DNA of 64,000 bases from Protula sp. h YS-2021 (lineage: Eukaryota; Annelida; Polychaeta; Sabellida; Serpulidae), in assembly GCA_949752745.1 (NCBI GenBank), contig OX457024.1, forward strand, positions 54,748,510 to 54,812,509, given 5' to 3'. Under the pieces are notes generated by a model. It saw only the letters and a program-made list of their open reading frames with translations, was not told the DNA's origin and did no database searches. Below, in pieces: positions 43,521 to 56,639 of the stretch (position 1 is its first letter; each line of letters starts with the position of its first letter). A program made the position numbers and the translations under genes.

Positions 43521-44782
43521 GTGAGTCTCCTTAAGTGTTATGTATACAGTCCACGTAATCTTTTCAAAGGCGCAACAAAAGGGAGCGCACATTCGGATAA
43601 TGCTTTGATTGAATTTTATTACTGTCTGTAGTCGTTTAGCGCTAAGGTATTACTATAGACTCCCTGATATTTGAACTGGTATCCTTTAAGTTAGTTAACA
43701 AGGTTAAGTAACACTTGGTTAACAATTCTTACGTTACAGGAGTTTTTCAGGCTCATGAAAATCCTTTTGGAATCTTAATTAACTAGACATTTTTTTTAAT
43801 TTGCTGCAGGAGAGCAATGCAACAGACCATGAACCATGCAGCCAATGAGTAAGTTATGATATCAATAAACAATAAAACTTTATGCAATGGACACCTCTGG
43901 GACCTGGTAAATCTGTTTATTACATAAAGGTGTTCATAATGAGAAGTGAATTTCATCATAACAGTTCAAAATGCCGAGGAAATAGTGTTGACTAAGTGCA
44001 GTTGTTTGCTAACGGAGATTTTACTGTAATGTAATTTATTTTTATTGTTCGTTTCTTTCATTATTTTTGTTGAAATGCTGAAATAAAGAGATTTCCCGAC
44101 ATGTATTTTTCAGGTCCAGTCGTCGTTGATTGACGAGAATGACGTTCAGTGGTATCCCCCCGTGGCTTTTTATCCCCAGTAGAACGGAAGGATATGGCTT
44201 TGAATTTTTCGGTCTGTCCGTCCGTCCGTCCGCCTTTCACGCTTCAGTCTCACGTGCCTACAGGCCACATTAATAGATGGATTCCTTTCAAATTTTGTAC
44301 ACGGCTTCTCTGCACCCTTCCGCAGTGCACTAACTAAGAATTTTGGGTTTTAAATTGACAAATTGGCTAATGTTTCAAAATAGGTGTTTTACTTAGAGTA
44401 CCTATGGCAGTCTCAGGTCCCTACTGGTTATTTGATTGACTCATTTAAATGTTAGACACTATGTTTACCCTTCCCCCACTTTTAAATTTTGTGTAGTCAA
44501 CATGCAACAGCCTTACACACACCACGGGGCATAGACCTACTCCTCGAGACATAGTCAGGTTAATATAAATTTTAAAAATGTATGACTAAATAGATGCACG
44601 TTTTACAAGCCTCAGTGTAATGTTGTCACCCAATGAGGTAAAAAGAAAAGAGGATTTTTAATTCATTTACATTTTTACAGGTAATGGTTGTATAATTTTT
44701 GCATAGATTGAATTTCCAATTAGAAAGACAAAATCTCTAGCTCATGCATATTTACACTGGTGTCATCATATACACTCTTCAG
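43521..44782. other. Introns and two shortened exons, copy B
   Basis: Holds exons 43810-43848 (ends in TGA) and 44114-44151, and the GTCCGTCC-type repeat at 44152-44470 as in copy A. Around 44521-44580 the left arm of the copy A palindrome is present but the right arm is not. Confidence 0.55.
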
Positions 44783-45133
44783 GCTTATTGACGACGTGCA
44801 CAGAGATATAGCTTTGCTAGCAGCTGCTCAATCCGAAGAAAAAGAAAATGGAGGTGCCGACTCCATCGAAGAAATCGCCAATGCTTCAGGTAGGTTGTTT
44901 TTATTGCATGCAGTAATGAAGCATTTTTTATCTGCTTATAATTTTATCTGTAATTACAGCATCAATTGAAATGTGAAATATTTAAATTTACAATAGATAT
45001 ACTAAGCTCAATGTGTTAAAAAAAATATGATTCGACTCTTGTGTTACAGATTCCTCGCTGCAAATTGCAGTGGTAGCGGCTGATCTTCGGAGCTTGGTTA
45101 GGGGCGACACACAAGCAGAACCACAACGTGAAG
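44783..45133 (+). CDS. Exons 4 and 5 of SET/recombinase gene, copy B
   Basis: Exon 44783-44889 has an intact GTAGGT donor (lost in copy A) and exon 45050-45133 ends at GTAAGT. Codon phases join precisely: NAS-DSSLQIAVVAADLRS. Confidence 0.65.
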
Positions 45134-45229
45134 GTAAGTCTACTTGCATGATTTTGTACTACATTCACATACTCCGCATGGCGTTGCATCAATGCGAGAA
45201 AAACTTAAACTATATATACACCAAATTGA

Positions 45230-46580
45230 CGACTTTGAGAGACCAAACATGGAGATAGGGAAATAGGTGGACCAAATACGCATCCATTGTTTTTTTTTTA
45301 ATTTCAAAACTCAAATGTCACTTCTCATGATGGCGGTTGTGAGATACAGGCGGTGACAGGTGAACGCCCCCTCTCTTTCTGTATCTTGAAAACATTGTCT
45401 CCTTAAGGGAGCTGTCTGCCCGTTTTTTTTACGTCTCCCGCGTCTTCCCGCGTCTGCTGTGTTGTTATGTGTATGTGTAAAGAGACAGAGCAAAAGAGAA
45501 AGTGAGGGGAAAAAAGACGACCCGTTTGAAAGAGAGAAAGAGAAACTGGGCGAAAAAAGAGTGGCTCCTTGGTTGTGTTGGCCGTCGTGTGTTTCGAGAG
45601 AGAGTGAAAGTGAAACCAAAAAAAAAAAGACTGCCCGTTCGGTCAATTAGTTGGTTGCTTGCGTGTAGAGAGAGAGAGAGAGAGCTCCCTGGGGTTAAAA
45701 ATAGCTTGGCTTAAGGAAACATTGGTTGCTCATTTTAATTGCTTTTACGGAGACCCATTAGTGATGGTGTGTGTGAAGAGAGAAAAAGCAAAAAAAGATT
45801 GCCCGTTTCTCCGGCTGTCCATTTGTCCGGCTGTCCATTTGTCCGGCTGCTCGTTTGTCCGGCTGTCCGTTTGTCCGGTTGCCGTAGGTGTTATGTGTAT
45901 TTGGAGAGCGAAAAAAGCCAAAAATTAGAGTTGTTGCCTGCCGTAATGCATGGAGAGAGCTCTCTGTGGTTAAAAATGGCCATTTTTAATTGCTGTTACG
46001 GAGATCCATTAGTGATGGCATGTGCGTGTGGAGAAAGAGAGAGTTAAAAAAATGATTGCCCGTTTGCCCCGTCTGCCGTAGGTGTTTTATGTACATAGAG
46101 AGAGTGATAGAGCAAACGTGAAAGTGAGGAAAAAAGACAACCCGTTTGCTCGTTTGAAAGAGTGAAAGAGAGACTTGGCGAAAAAAGGAATGGCTGCTTG
46201 CTTGGTTTACCGTTATGTGTGTTTGGAGAGCGAGAAAGCTGGCTTGAGAAAGGAAACGCTAAATGAGCCGTACGTGGTTGGTATATGTAGGTAGAGAGAG
46301 CGAGAAAATCGAACCAAAAAAAGACTGCCCGTTCGGTCATTTAGGTGTGTGTGTGTGCCGTGGTGTGATGTGTGTGGAGAGAGAGTGACAGAGCAAACGA
46401 GAAAGTGAGGGAAAAAAGAGTGGCTGCTTGGTTTGCCGTGGTGTGTGTGTGTGTGTGTGAAGAGAGAGAAATAGTTGTTGCTTCCTCACCTGCTTCTCAA
46501 TGTGTGCCGTGATGCGTGAAGAGAGAGCTGTCTGGGCTAAAAATAGCTTGGTTTAAGGAAACTCTGTCATTGGTTGCTTA
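45230..46580. repeat. Intronic repeat tract, copy B
   Basis: GTGAGATACAGGCGG repeat to 45406, one unit of the 380-bp repeat at 45407-45690, then the degenerate purine-rich tract. The MITE of copy A (4472-4812) is absent near 45715. Confidence 0.7.
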
Positions 46581-46687
46581 GTTCTAATTGATTTTCCGAT
46601 GGCCCAGTTGTCCGTGTTACGGTGACACATATAGTCCGGCTGCCTATTTGTCCCGCTGCCCGTTTGAATGGCTGCCCACTATCCCTA

Positions 46688-46815
46688 TCACGTCATTATG
46701 ACGTTCATGTGACGTCCATATCACGTCCATATTGCGTCATTATGACGTCCATATCACGTCCATGTGACGTCACTGTTTACTAGCCCCATGGGGCTTCTAA
46801 AACAATGACGTCACT
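46688..46815. promoter_or_regulatory. Cluster of CRE-like TGACGT sites, copy B
   Basis: Same cluster as at 5556-5675, with one site changed to TTGCGTCA. Two full TGACGTCA palindromes are kept. Confidence 0.4.
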
Positions 46816-47339
46816 GTTTTAGAAACCCCATTATATATGTTTTAGAAACCCTACTTTTATCCTACTTTGCATACTGTGTATATTTCCTGCGTACTGTGTG
46901 TAACTAGGGGATTGGTGCCAGGAACTCTGGCAACCTTTCACAAACAGAACCTTAGTGAGACGCTCTCACAACAAAGACTGATTTGTCAGCTGCGCAAACA
47001 TACAGGCTTAGCCCCTCCTACTCAGGATGCATCTCTAACGTCACAGCGACTGCGCTTACTGACTGACTGGAAGTATAAATGTTTCACTATCATGCTAAAT
47101 GTTTTATGCTAGTTGTGTGTAGACAAAAAATTATTGCTGTGTATTGGTTTTCATTGATAGCGTACTGTCACTTCAGCAGCAATTATGTTTTTTTACAATA
47201 TATAAAAATATTACTCCCAACAGAGTTGTTTTATTCTTACTGTCTTGTCAGAGAGCTAGATGTCAATACAGTCAATTGTATCGTATGGAACTTAATATCA
47301 AATCGACGGCTTAAATATATATATATATACCAAACTTAC

Positions 47340-47880
47340 TACTTAGAGAGACCATAGTTTTCGGTATGGCGTTTGTGAGGTACAGGCGGTGACAGGTGGA
47401 CAGTCTCCTTCTTTCTATATCTTGGAAACATGGTCTCCTTAAGTGTTTCTATGTAGATATATATCAAAGTTACTACTTAGAAAGACCATACATGAAAATT
47501 GGTAAATAGGGGACAAAATGTGCATTGATTATATTTACTCGTATATAACATTGAAATACGACTTTGGGAGACCATGCTCGGGATACTTTTTGGTATGGCG
47601 TTTGCGAGGTTTGTGACAGGTGGACAGTCTCCTTCTTTCTATGTCTTGGAAACATGGTCTCCTTAAGTGTTTCTATGTAGATATATATCAAAGTTACTAC
47701 TTAGAAAGACATACATGAAAATTGGTAAATAGGGGACAAAATGTGCATTGCTTATATTTACTCGTATATAACCTTGACCATACTCGGGATACTTTTCGGT
47801 ACGGCGTTTGTGAGGTACAGGCGGTGACAGGTTAACAGTCTCCCTATTTTTAGACCATACTCAAAATATCCTATTCTTTT
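47340..47880. repeat. Imperfect tandem units of the GGCGTTTGTGAGG repeat, copy B
   Basis: Counterpart of 6310-6835, also three units. Confidence 0.7.
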
Positions 47881-47884
47881 TCAG

Positions 47885-47952
47885 GAGCAAAAACGGCCAA
47901 CAGTGCCAACCAAAGTGGTTCAACCACAAGAAAAGACAAAAAGAACTACAAG
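47885..47952 (+). CDS. Exon 6 of SET/recombinase gene, copy B
   Basis: Encodes the same basic Ser/Thr segment; Thr to Lys at the final codon and a few other changes. AG and GTTTGT intact. Confidence 0.6.
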
Positions 47953-48081
47953 GTTTGTTGCTATTGTACATATGCTTAATGTAGATCAGTCCAAAACTTT
48001 CCATTTCACACGAAAAGTTTTCTAGTTATTCAACAATAATTGTGGAATATTGTAGGCATTATTAATTTTCGGAAAAAATCA

Positions 48082-49177
48082 TACCTTGGTCATTTTCAAC
48101 AAAAAGCGCTATTCAAAATCCAAAGCAGGAAGAATTCAATGACCGAAATGCGCCAGCTTGCGAATCTCTTCCTGGAATACAAGAAAGTACCTGGAGCTCC
48201 TCAAAATGCTTCCATTGAAGACATGTTCCGCAAAGGTAGAGAAAACATGAACATTCTGTATGAAGCCATAAAAAGAAGGGGACAAAGTTCTTCCTCAGCT
48301 AAAACGAAGCACGGGCTTTTGAAGAACATCAAGGCAGTGCTCAGGAGATCGGCGAAACATCTCGAGGCCATTTATGACGAAAGATCCGAAAATGACAAAG
48401 TATTAGACGTGCAAGGGTTCAGAAGGCAATTCCATTTTCGAGATCCCAAAGTATTCGCTGAAGCGGAATACCTCGCAACCGAGCGCACTTTTGAAAGGCG
48501 AAGGCCTAATGAGCTACCATGTGACAAACTGGTCCAGCGCTTGCATACGTTTGTGAATGATCGAGTGAGTACCATTGTGAACGACTTTGGTGTCGAAAAA
48601 TATGCCTTGCTCAGGAATCTCGTCGTTTGTCGACTCACTCTGTACAACGCGCGTCGCGGTGAGGAAGGTGCGAGGATGCTGATCACGGAATGGGAGGATG
48701 CCAAAAATAAAGTCTGGGTTATTGATGAGGCCATAGATTCGGTTATAGACCCAGCAGAAAAATTCCTGGCAAATCAGTATCTATTGGCCTACTTGCATGG
48801 TAAAGGGAAAAAATTCGTTCCTATAATGATACCCAAAAATGTCGTTGGCGCATTGGACATCTTGGTCAAGTATCGCAAAGCGTACGGAATCAAAGAAAAT
48901 AACAATTTCGTGTTCGCTTCAAGAGGCTCATACAATCAGTTCTGGGTGGCATGCAATGAATCAAGTTACAAAGATGATTCTAATCACACTAAACGCGACT
49001 ATGAATCGTCATAGGATTTCGACGATTTATTCATCTTTGGATATGTCTCCCGCTGATGCCAAAATATACTTTAATCACTTAAGCCACTCCGATGTGACGG
49101 CCAGTGAGAACTACAGATGTCCGCCAGGTTTAAAAGAGACATTGGTGATGGGCCGATTTTGCAGAGTGTTGACGAAG
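48082..49177 (+). pseudogene. Tyrosine-recombinase exon, copy B, 5' part deleted
   Basis: The exon now starts inside the former coding sequence because 602 bp matching 7060-7662 are gone. The reading frame is open from before NSMTEMRQLANLFLEYKK through box I NARRGEE and the GKGKKFVPIMIP strand, then a 2-bp loss near 48937 shifts frame. The MNRHRIST / NHLSHS / SENY part with the nucleophile continues in another frame. CAA stands where copy A has the second stop. Confidence 0.8.
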
Positions 49178-49510
49178 GTAAACACTTTCGTTTTATCTTT
49201 ATTGTCAAAATTTATTTTCAAAATATCTTAAATAAGAGCAATGTTCCATTAAAAAATTAAAATCAGTAATATCATATATAACAGAGATTTTTCCAATGGT
49301 CTAAAACAATATCCAACGGCTGTAGAATCTGGATTTTTCTACTTAACTAACTTCTCCAATGCAAGTTGATTGTTGAGTTTATTTTAACGACGACCGTGAA
49401 AAGGATAACATTGTATCTTGTAGAGTCATATCGCGTTTGTAAATTGCGTTGAAAATTCACCGATTAGATAGATTTCTAAATTTACTGTAATCCTGTAATG
49501 TTGTTAAAAG

Positions 49511-49604
49511 GTAAAAGTAGGCCTGGTATGGACGGCAGCGTTGCCACTTGTAGCGCCTCAGCTGCTGCTACTGCTTCAACCGGTGCTAAACCAAAGAAAC
49601 CTAG
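49511..49604 (+). CDS. Exon 8 of SET/recombinase gene, copy B
   Basis: Same 94 bp and phase as in copy A, with Arg-Pro-Gly and the KPKKPR basic end preserved. The intron after it has an extra 60-bp stretch. Confidence 0.5.
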
Positions 49605-50009
49605 GTGCAGTCTCTTAGGTGTGTGTGTTTTTAATATAAATGTCGGGTATACATTGGTCATTCGATAGGCTTTGTGAAACTTCAGATAGGTTTTTCCATT
49701 TATTGTACTGATTTTTTAAATTGCCTCTCAATATGCTTTACCTATATATTTAATAAATTAATTTATGTTTTCTTGTAAGTTAAAGTGTTGATGTTGTCAC
49801 TGGCATATTTTCGCAGTGATGAAACCTAACTATTCACCGGTGCTATAGGGGCACTAGGCAGTAAACACCTTGGTACTTGAGCAAATTGAAAAGCTTAATG
49901 CACAAACTAAATTACAATTAGGCTTAAATAATTCCCATGAAAAGATGCAAGAACCCTGGAAAAGCCGTGTGCAGCAACAGCCCGAAAACAATCTCGAAGC
50001 ACTTGTGAG

Positions 50010-50228
50010 GTGTTAAGAACCAGGAATTCATCTGATAGTGAATCGCGAGTTTCAGACGCGCCTAAGAAAGATTTCTCAGGGAAGTCACACCGAAAACGGA
50101 CACGAGGCTGTCTGGATACTGATAGTATGAAAAATCGGCAATATCCTGGAATGCTCCCGTTTATCTCCTTAAACGCATTAAAACGTCGTATTACCTTTTA
50201 TTTTGTAGATTGTATTTCACAAAAATAG
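50010..50228 (+). CDS. Candidate acidic/serine exon, copy B
   Basis: Open frame with SESRVSDAPKKDFSGKSHRK then TRGCLDTDSMKNRQYPGMLP and ALKRRITFYFVDC, ending TAG. Here the codon that is TGA in copy A is CGA. The acidic run of copy A is deleted. Exon limits unproven. Confidence 0.4.
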   Translation: MLRTRNSSDSESRVSDAPKKDFSGKSHRKRTRGCLDTDSMKNRQYPGMLPFISLNALKRRITFYFVDCISQK

Positions 50229-50329
50229 GAGAAACGTTCCAGGACATATCCGTTTAAGCTTATAGACTTTTGATTTACATATGCAATAAAGCCTGCAGTT
50301 TTATCAAATGACAACTATGCATATGTTCA

Positions 50330-50690
50330 CCATACAGCCGAGCAGCTGTAAAAACCATGTGCTGTTGGGTAAAATCAAATAAAAGCATATAATTCTGCAA
50401 AAATAATAGCAAATGCACCTCTTCTTGTAAGCAGTCCTCCTGCTTGATGATCATGAAATTGGGATAGGGGCCATTCATGTAGTGCGTACGCAGGGAGGGG
50501 GTCGCAGCCAAAACATACGCACTGCGCACAGGTGGGAAGGGGGGGTCAAGCCACCAGCGTGCCTACACAATTTTCAATATACATATGAATATTGCATTTT
50601 ACTAAGGGTATGCGGGTACAGGGGAAGGGGATATGGTCCAAAGCGTACGCACTGCGTACAAGGGGTATGATTGGCTAGATCTAAAAAGAT
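50330..50690. mobile_element. Short repeat with CGTACGCA ends, copy B
   Basis: Counterpart of 9900-10230. Confidence 0.4.
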
Positions 50691-50732
50691 GACATTGCCA
50701 CTATGATATATAATAAATCTGAATTAATTTAG

Positions 50733-50804
50733 GCGAATATGAGCCAATGCTTGAAGAGGAAGAAGAGAGTTCTATCGCTAAAAAGCGTGTTGAGAAAGCA
50801 AACG
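50733..50804 (+). CDS. Acidic-basic linker exon, copy B
   Basis: EYEPMLEEEEESSIAKKRVE then KAN; AG and GTATCG intact. Confidence 0.55.
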
Positions 50805-51220
50805 GTATCGAAACATTGATTTATTCATTTGAAGCTTCAGTTGCAAAGCATTTGTAAGGATTTTCGCCAGCTAAAAGAGAAATTGATGCCACAATATGAT
50901 CCCCAGTGTCTGGGCAAACCTTACAATAAACAACCCCGGCATGTTAGATAAGCAGTTTCTTAATTTGTTTATGTCTTTTGACATTTAGAAAAGTGTTAGA
51001 ATCTCTTCTTGAAGCAGTAAATTGTGCAAATATTTTCAGATGTCGAGTTTTGGTGGGCCAATTGGTACAATTTTGGCTTCGACGTTATAATTAAGTCACT
51101 GTTTGAAGTCGTTCAAGAATACTTTTACAGCAGTTTAGGGTTTTGAAAATCAACAACTTTTTCTGGTATGTTGTTTTATTTTTATGCAGTGAGGCATTTT
51201 GTTTGATGTTTCCCTTTTAG

Positions 51221-51304
51221 GTACTGGATGGTCTGCAGAAGATACTCTTGCAGTGAAAACACACTTTTCTGCATTTTTGCAGAAACCAAAAGGGCCTTAT
51301 CCTA
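51221..51304 (+). pseudogene. SANT-like exon, copy B, donor destroyed
   Basis: Four codons lost in frame relative to copy A (GTGWSAEDTLAVKTHFSAFL remains). The donor GTATGT of copy A reads CTATGT, so splicing to the terminal exon should fail. Confidence 0.65.
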
Positions 51305-51537
51305 CTATGTATCTCAATCCTGTCATTGAACCAAATAAAATTATAGATATTAAAAATTATAAATAGTTTCAATGAGATTTTAGGACGATCTGTTCTTAGG
51401 AATCATTATAGCTTGTATTTTATGAGGTAAAGGAAAGTTGACCTGGGCGGTTTAGTTATTCTAAAACATTGAGATATACATCTCTCCATTACGGTGTTAA
51501 TTGGTTGAATTTTAAATGTTTATTTCTTTCCTTTAAG

Positions 51538-51737
51538 GCAAGGCAGAGATTATGAAATTCCTCGGCATAAAATCCATAAAGAGTATCGAACACTTACCCC
51601 GAGAAGAACAGTACAAAAAGACACGAGCGAAAGTGATCAACGAAAGAAAGACGGTGCACATCAACATAAATAAAAATCTTAAGGTACTGTTACCAAAGAA
51701 ACAGCAGGTTAACATAGCTGATAAAGTTGAAGGATGA
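51538..51737 (+). CDS. Terminal exon of SET/recombinase gene, copy B
   Basis: KAEIMKFLGIKSIKSIEHLP then basic tail to TGA 51735-51737. Conserved substitutions only. Confidence 0.6.
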
Positions 51738-51839
51738 TGGAACACTTGTCTTGAAAGTACCCAGTTTTTCAAGTTTGTGACAGTTGATCTGTGATATTCT
51801 TAGCGTTCTTGCCAGTGAACTCTTGTTGGCTCTTGCTAT

Positions 51840-52190
51840 TGATCGCTGAGTGACGTGTGTGTATGAGACACAGAAAGTTTGCATCAGAGCCGTTGTTTGC
51901 TGATGCGGCTCTCATGTATGAATAGTCAAGGGGAGACTGTTCTTGAAGTGTGTCGGTTTGAGTTGAGCTCGGTAAGGTTCGGTTGGCAAAACGTTCGGTT
52001 CGGTTTTTTATTTTGCACCGACCGGACTAAGGTCAAAAGGTGCATAATGTTTTTAACTTGTCTGTCTGCCAGGGTGTGCGTCACGAATGACATAAGTTCC
52101 ATTTGGCGGATTCAATCAAAGCTGGTATATGGCTTCTACACAATATGTTCTAAAGCTGAATCCAAGGTCACACTGATACTTTGAAATTTA
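51840..52190. other. About 350-bp segment absent from copy A
   Basis: Sits between GCTCTTGCTAT and AATTTTACTTAC, which are adjacent in copy A. Contains a GGTTCGGTTGGCAAAACG-type stretch. Could be insertion in B or deletion in A. Confidence 0.6.
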
Positions 52191-52939
52191 ATAATTTTAC
52201 TTACATCTTATTAAAAAAGCGTGACACTGGAAACGTTGGTCGGAGTATCTATGTTCCAACGGGCACATTTCTAGTATATAAATTATATATTAACGCCCAT
52301 GCGGGTCCATAAGTTTATGACTGGCACATATATCGTCGCTACGCAAATGCGTAGGCAGCAGCATGTCATTTTATGGCAGTGTAACCCCTTATTGGCAACC
52401 TGCCAACGACCACATAATTCTTCGTCACTTTTAAATGCCTGTCTTTGAGTAAGGTATTGAATAAAAAAAAACAACCAAACCGAACTGAAATTTTGGAAAT
52501 CGGCTTTTGTTCTCACCCAACAGAGAAAGTTTGCTCGGATTTCACTGAAACCGGCACACCCCTACTGTTCTCATATATGAATTTTGAGCATATTATCGAC
52601 TGTGATAGCGTACTTTTCATTTATTTGTGAACCCCTAATGCCAGACTTAAGTAGACCATGCTCGAGAAAAGAAAATAGGGAGACCTCATGTATATTCTCT
52701 AGATAAAAACATTTCTTGGCATACTCAACGGTTTGCTTGTGAACGAGTGTGACATTGTTCCTTCCTAATGTAGAGCCTCATAAGTAATTAGGAAAACTGT
52801 AAAATAAAAGATAATATGTAAGTTCTCCTGATGTACCATAAATGAGTATGGCATATCTCAGTCACAGCAACAGTGTATAGATTTCATAGTATTCATGCAT
52901 TTCTGTATTATCTGTGTTTACTTTTGTGTGTTATTTCAG
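52191..52939. other. Non-coding sequence downstream of the gene, copy B
   Basis: Matches 11400-12150. No gene supported. Confidence 0.5.
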
Positions 52940-53500
52940 TAAGGGGCTATCCATATATTACGTACGTGAAGAGAGGGGATCTAGCCCTGTGCGTACGCTA
53001 ATGTTGATCTCCATATTGACGTCACAATTTCAGCCCTCAGCCAATATGGCTGAAGGCTATTGTTATCGGTCTGTCCGTCAACTTTTTTGTCGGACGATAT
53101 CTCGAAAACTCTTCATCAGATCTTCACCAAACCCTACAGGAAGAAAGTATATAGGGTCTATATGTGCACCGAGTGGTTCGATTTGTCACGTGACCGTTGC
53201 ACTTTAAACTTTTTCTTGTCCGGGCGATATCTCAAAAAGGTAACTCACCCACAGTGATGTAACTGCTATGGGCTGAGGGCTCTGCATCTGAGATGCCTAT
53301 GTTTTTACGTACGGGGGTAGGGGTGTCAAAAGTTGTCAAATATAAGAGGCCTTCCATTTAGTACGTACGCAAAAATTTACCCGTTTTTATCCCCCTTCCC
53401 TCCACGCATCAATTGTGACGTCATTTTGAAGTTTAATATTAGCGTACGCATACTATAAGACTTCCTTCCCCCTCTTTGCTTACTAAATGGATTTCTCCTG
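52940..53500. mobile_element. MITE-like repeat with nested GTCCGTC element, copy B
   Basis: Counterpart of 12150-12700, nested structure intact. Confidence 0.55.
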
Positions 53501-54180
53501 AATAGAGCGCTTCCAAACATTTTACTTGTTAAAGAGTGTTAGGTGAACGAGGGATTGTGCTTGTCTCACTACCTGACACCAGTTGCTTTTTACATTATTT
53601 TGACCTGCTGTCTGGTGACTGAGTAAACATCCAAAACATTCTATTGACACAGCCAGGTCATGAGAATTGCTTTATTAGCCCTCTGCCACGTCGTACGGGG
53701 CAAGTATTACAATCTTAGGATTGGACTCCCGCGGGAGACTCACAGGCATGCATAAGGAGTTTTTGTCCATCAACAGTACCTTCGAGGGCTTTTGTTACGA
53801 GATACCGGAAGAGCTGGGAAAACATAGCTCCGACTTTTCATTTATTTAGCCAAAATTAAGGTCGAAACTTAGCCATTTTATTTGAAAGTAATGCATGCAC
53901 TGTGTTTATGCTATAAAACGTCTGAAGAGCGAGAGGATTTGCAGAGTTCGTGTGCTTTTGTTGTTTTTAATATTTTTTGCTTATGTACCTGTATTAGGGT
54001 TAGGGTTAAATGTAAATAACAACCAATGTGTCATTGCTTCATTGTTTAAAACTATCTGTGTGAAACACAAATAAAAACAGTACATCATATTTCACTTCTT
54101 GTGTAATTAACACTCCAAAACACAGGCATCGGAGATGCAGAGCTATCAGCCAATAGCCTTTACATCACTGTGACTGGGGC
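53501..54180. other. Non-coding sequence, copy B
   Basis: Shorter than in copy A; about 250 bp matching 12905-13120 are missing. No gene seen. Confidence 0.45.
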
Positions 54181-54186
54181 GCTGAT

Positions 54187-54963
54187 CGGGATACAAAACT
54201 TATGCTTTACCGAGCCTTGATACGGTCTAGATTAGACTATGGCAGCATTGTCTATGGATCAGCAAGACCTTCATACCTAAAAATGCTAGACCCGATACAA
54301 AATCAAGGTTAACGACTGTGTCTAAACGCTTTTAGAACATCACCAGCAGAAAGCCTCCATGCGGAGGCAAATGAGCAACCGCTTAACATTCGTCGAGTTA
54401 AACTCGCTATGCAGGACGCAACAAAGCCTTATGCAAATAAGAAGAACCCCACCTACAACTCAGTCTTTGGATCAGATTTTTCTCGCTTCAATGAAAGAGG
54501 CCCTACCGTAATACTTCCATTTGGAGCCAGGGTTCAGCCTCACCTTGATAACGCTGACATCACCATAGAGTCAATTGCAAAATACAGAGTGCCAAAACTA
54601 CCACAGTGGAAAATCACCAAACCTGTGGTACTAAAGAACCTTTCGGTCTATGCAAAGGAAACAACTAGCCCCTTTCTATTTCGATCAAACTTTGCAGAGC
54701 TCAAGGATGAATTTAAAGACTTCATTTCGTCTATACGGACGGCTCAAAGCTCGACAACAAATCGGCTGCTTCCGTTGTAACCTGTATCAGTATTTCTAGT
54801 CGTTGTTTACTTTATGATTTTAGAATATACATGGTTTTAGCTTACTTTGATTTTAACTTGTAGCATTGTCTTCTAGTCACTGATTACTGACATGTTCTGA
54901 CACAATGTAACCCGCTAAGGGTCGGTCGTGTCGTTAAACAAATCATTTAACTAACTAACTCAC
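54187..54963 (+). mobile_element. Internally deleted LINE remnant, RT part, copy B
   Basis: Reads DTKLMLYRALIRSRLDYGSI, then MLDPIQNQG, a TAA, and the RT thumb/connection region up to the start of an RNase H (YTDGSKLDNKSAASV, in a shifted frame near 54735). The sequence then jumps to the 3' UTR and CTAA-rich tail shared with copy A. Family: RNase-H-bearing LINEs such as I/Nimb/Jockey. Confidence 0.8.
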
Positions 54964-54979
54964 TGTGATCCATTTACTC

Positions 54980-55340
54980 TTTTGAAAAACTGCCCGGACA
55001 AAAACAATATACAAGGTGCAACTTTTGGAGCGACGGTCCTTGCACATCTACACCATATATACTTTCTTCCTGTAAGTATGGTCAAGGTCCGATGAATAGT
55101 TGAGATAACCCCCGGACAAGAAAAGTTTAATGTGCGACTTGCGAACAGATGAATGAACGTGGGACAAATTGAATCCTCCGTTGCACATCTGCACTATATA
55201 TACTCCTTCCTGCAAGGTTTTGTGAAGCTCCGACAAATAGTTTGAGATATCGACCGGACAAAAAAAGTTTACGGACAGACAGACAGATGGACAGACGGAC
55301 GGACAGACCGATAGCAATGCTCAGCCAATATTGGCTGAGA
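54980..55340 (-). repeat. GTCCGTCC-type short repeat, reverse orientation, copy B
   Basis: Counterpart of 14270-14630 with a longer GACAGACAGA run. Confidence 0.6.
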
Positions 55341-56639
55341 GCTAAAAATGGTAGTGGCTTGATCAGTTCGACATCAGGGGGTAGCACCCAGTCCATTTCA
55401 ATAAATATATGGCGTCTGGCATCCAGTCAACAATTTTACTTCACTGTATTATAAATGTTACTTAATACCAACCACACACTGATGTCATTGTATGATGTCA
55501 CTGAGCCAAATTGTCATAAGGTACCATTGGGTAGAGAAACACAAGGTCCCAGCACTGATAATCCTGATGGTCGAGCAATACACGCTCGTCATTTCATCCC
55601 GTTCTCATGACATGTCTTCGGCACCCTCATGTTGCGATGAAGTAACTTGACGTTGTTCTTTGTCAGGCATTGCCGCCGTCTCTGGGCCGGGCCGTTTAAC
55701 CTCGAAATTAGACCTACAAAATGGAAATAAACAGCCTGCAACCCCAGGAAGGTAGAAGACCTTCCAGAGGCTGCAGTGAGTAAAGGCAAGGTCACACACT
55801 GCAGCTGTTTAACGCCATCCAACTTGTACTCGTCTCTGCCTTACTCGAAACTCTACTACAAAGCTGCTTCAAGCAAGAACAACTGGTCCACACCAAGACC
55901 TTCGTCCGATGACTTCCAACTCTCGGTGCCTCTAAGGATTTTGAATGATTGATTGATTGATTTGTTCAACGACACCGGCAACCCGTTAGGGTCATATTGT
56001 GTCTTTTCTGTTATTATAGGAAGACTCAGTTGAAACTAAAATCAATTAAAATAGACGTTTGTTGTGGTGGAGGATGCGTCTGCTTCGTGGAAATGCAGAA
56101 AAGCGCCCGTTGGTGCAGGCGTTTCCTTTCAGGTGTTAAGAAGTGGTGAATAGTCGAGTGAACTCATTGGGAAACTGTTGACGTGTCGCATTGGGTATAC
56201 TGAGTGACAGGCCCGTGCCGATCGGTTTAGAATTTGGAGGGATCGTAGTGTAGTGAACACGTTGGTATTAGTTTCAAGTTCGTTTGAAGTCCTTTCGATA
56301 GATTTTGTGCCATTTTAAAATTTACTTATATATCAAGTATATCGGGTATCTTCGGAAGTCGACGACGAAATTTTAAGCCTCACAGAGCGTTGCGTAAAGC
56401 GAGTCAAGATTGTGCATATGGCAATGTTTTTGTGTTTGGAACTTTTCATTTTGTCGGTTTTTCAGACGAGGGAAATTTTTGTACTACCTATCATAAATTT
56501 TCATGTAGTTTTCAAGTATTTAAAAATTCTGCAGATTAGAACCGATAGTGCCACTTTGTAAAGGACTTCGTGATCGTTTTGAAAACATCACTTTTTGGTC
56601 GCTACGTTACTTGTAAGGTATGTTTGGGGGCAGCTATTT
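55341..56639. other. Non-coding sequence, copy B
   Basis: Matches 14631-15920 including the solo LINE tail near 55945-56010. No gene supported. Confidence 0.45.

Larger units (their letters stand above)
41947..51737 (+). pseudogene. SET / tyrosine-recombinase composite gene, copy B (whole locus)
   Basis: Second copy of the gene at 1-11292. Exons 41947-43520, 43810-43848, 44114-44151, 44783-44889, 45050-45133, 47885-47952, 48082-49177, 49511-49604, 50733-50804, 51221-51304 and 51538-51737. Lesions differ from copy A: frameshift near 42890, 64-bp and 77-bp deletions in exons 2 and 3, a 602-bp deletion removing the zinc-finger part and the acceptor of the recombinase exon, a 2-bp loss near 48937, and a lost donor at 51305. 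Not functional as it stands. Confidence 0.75.
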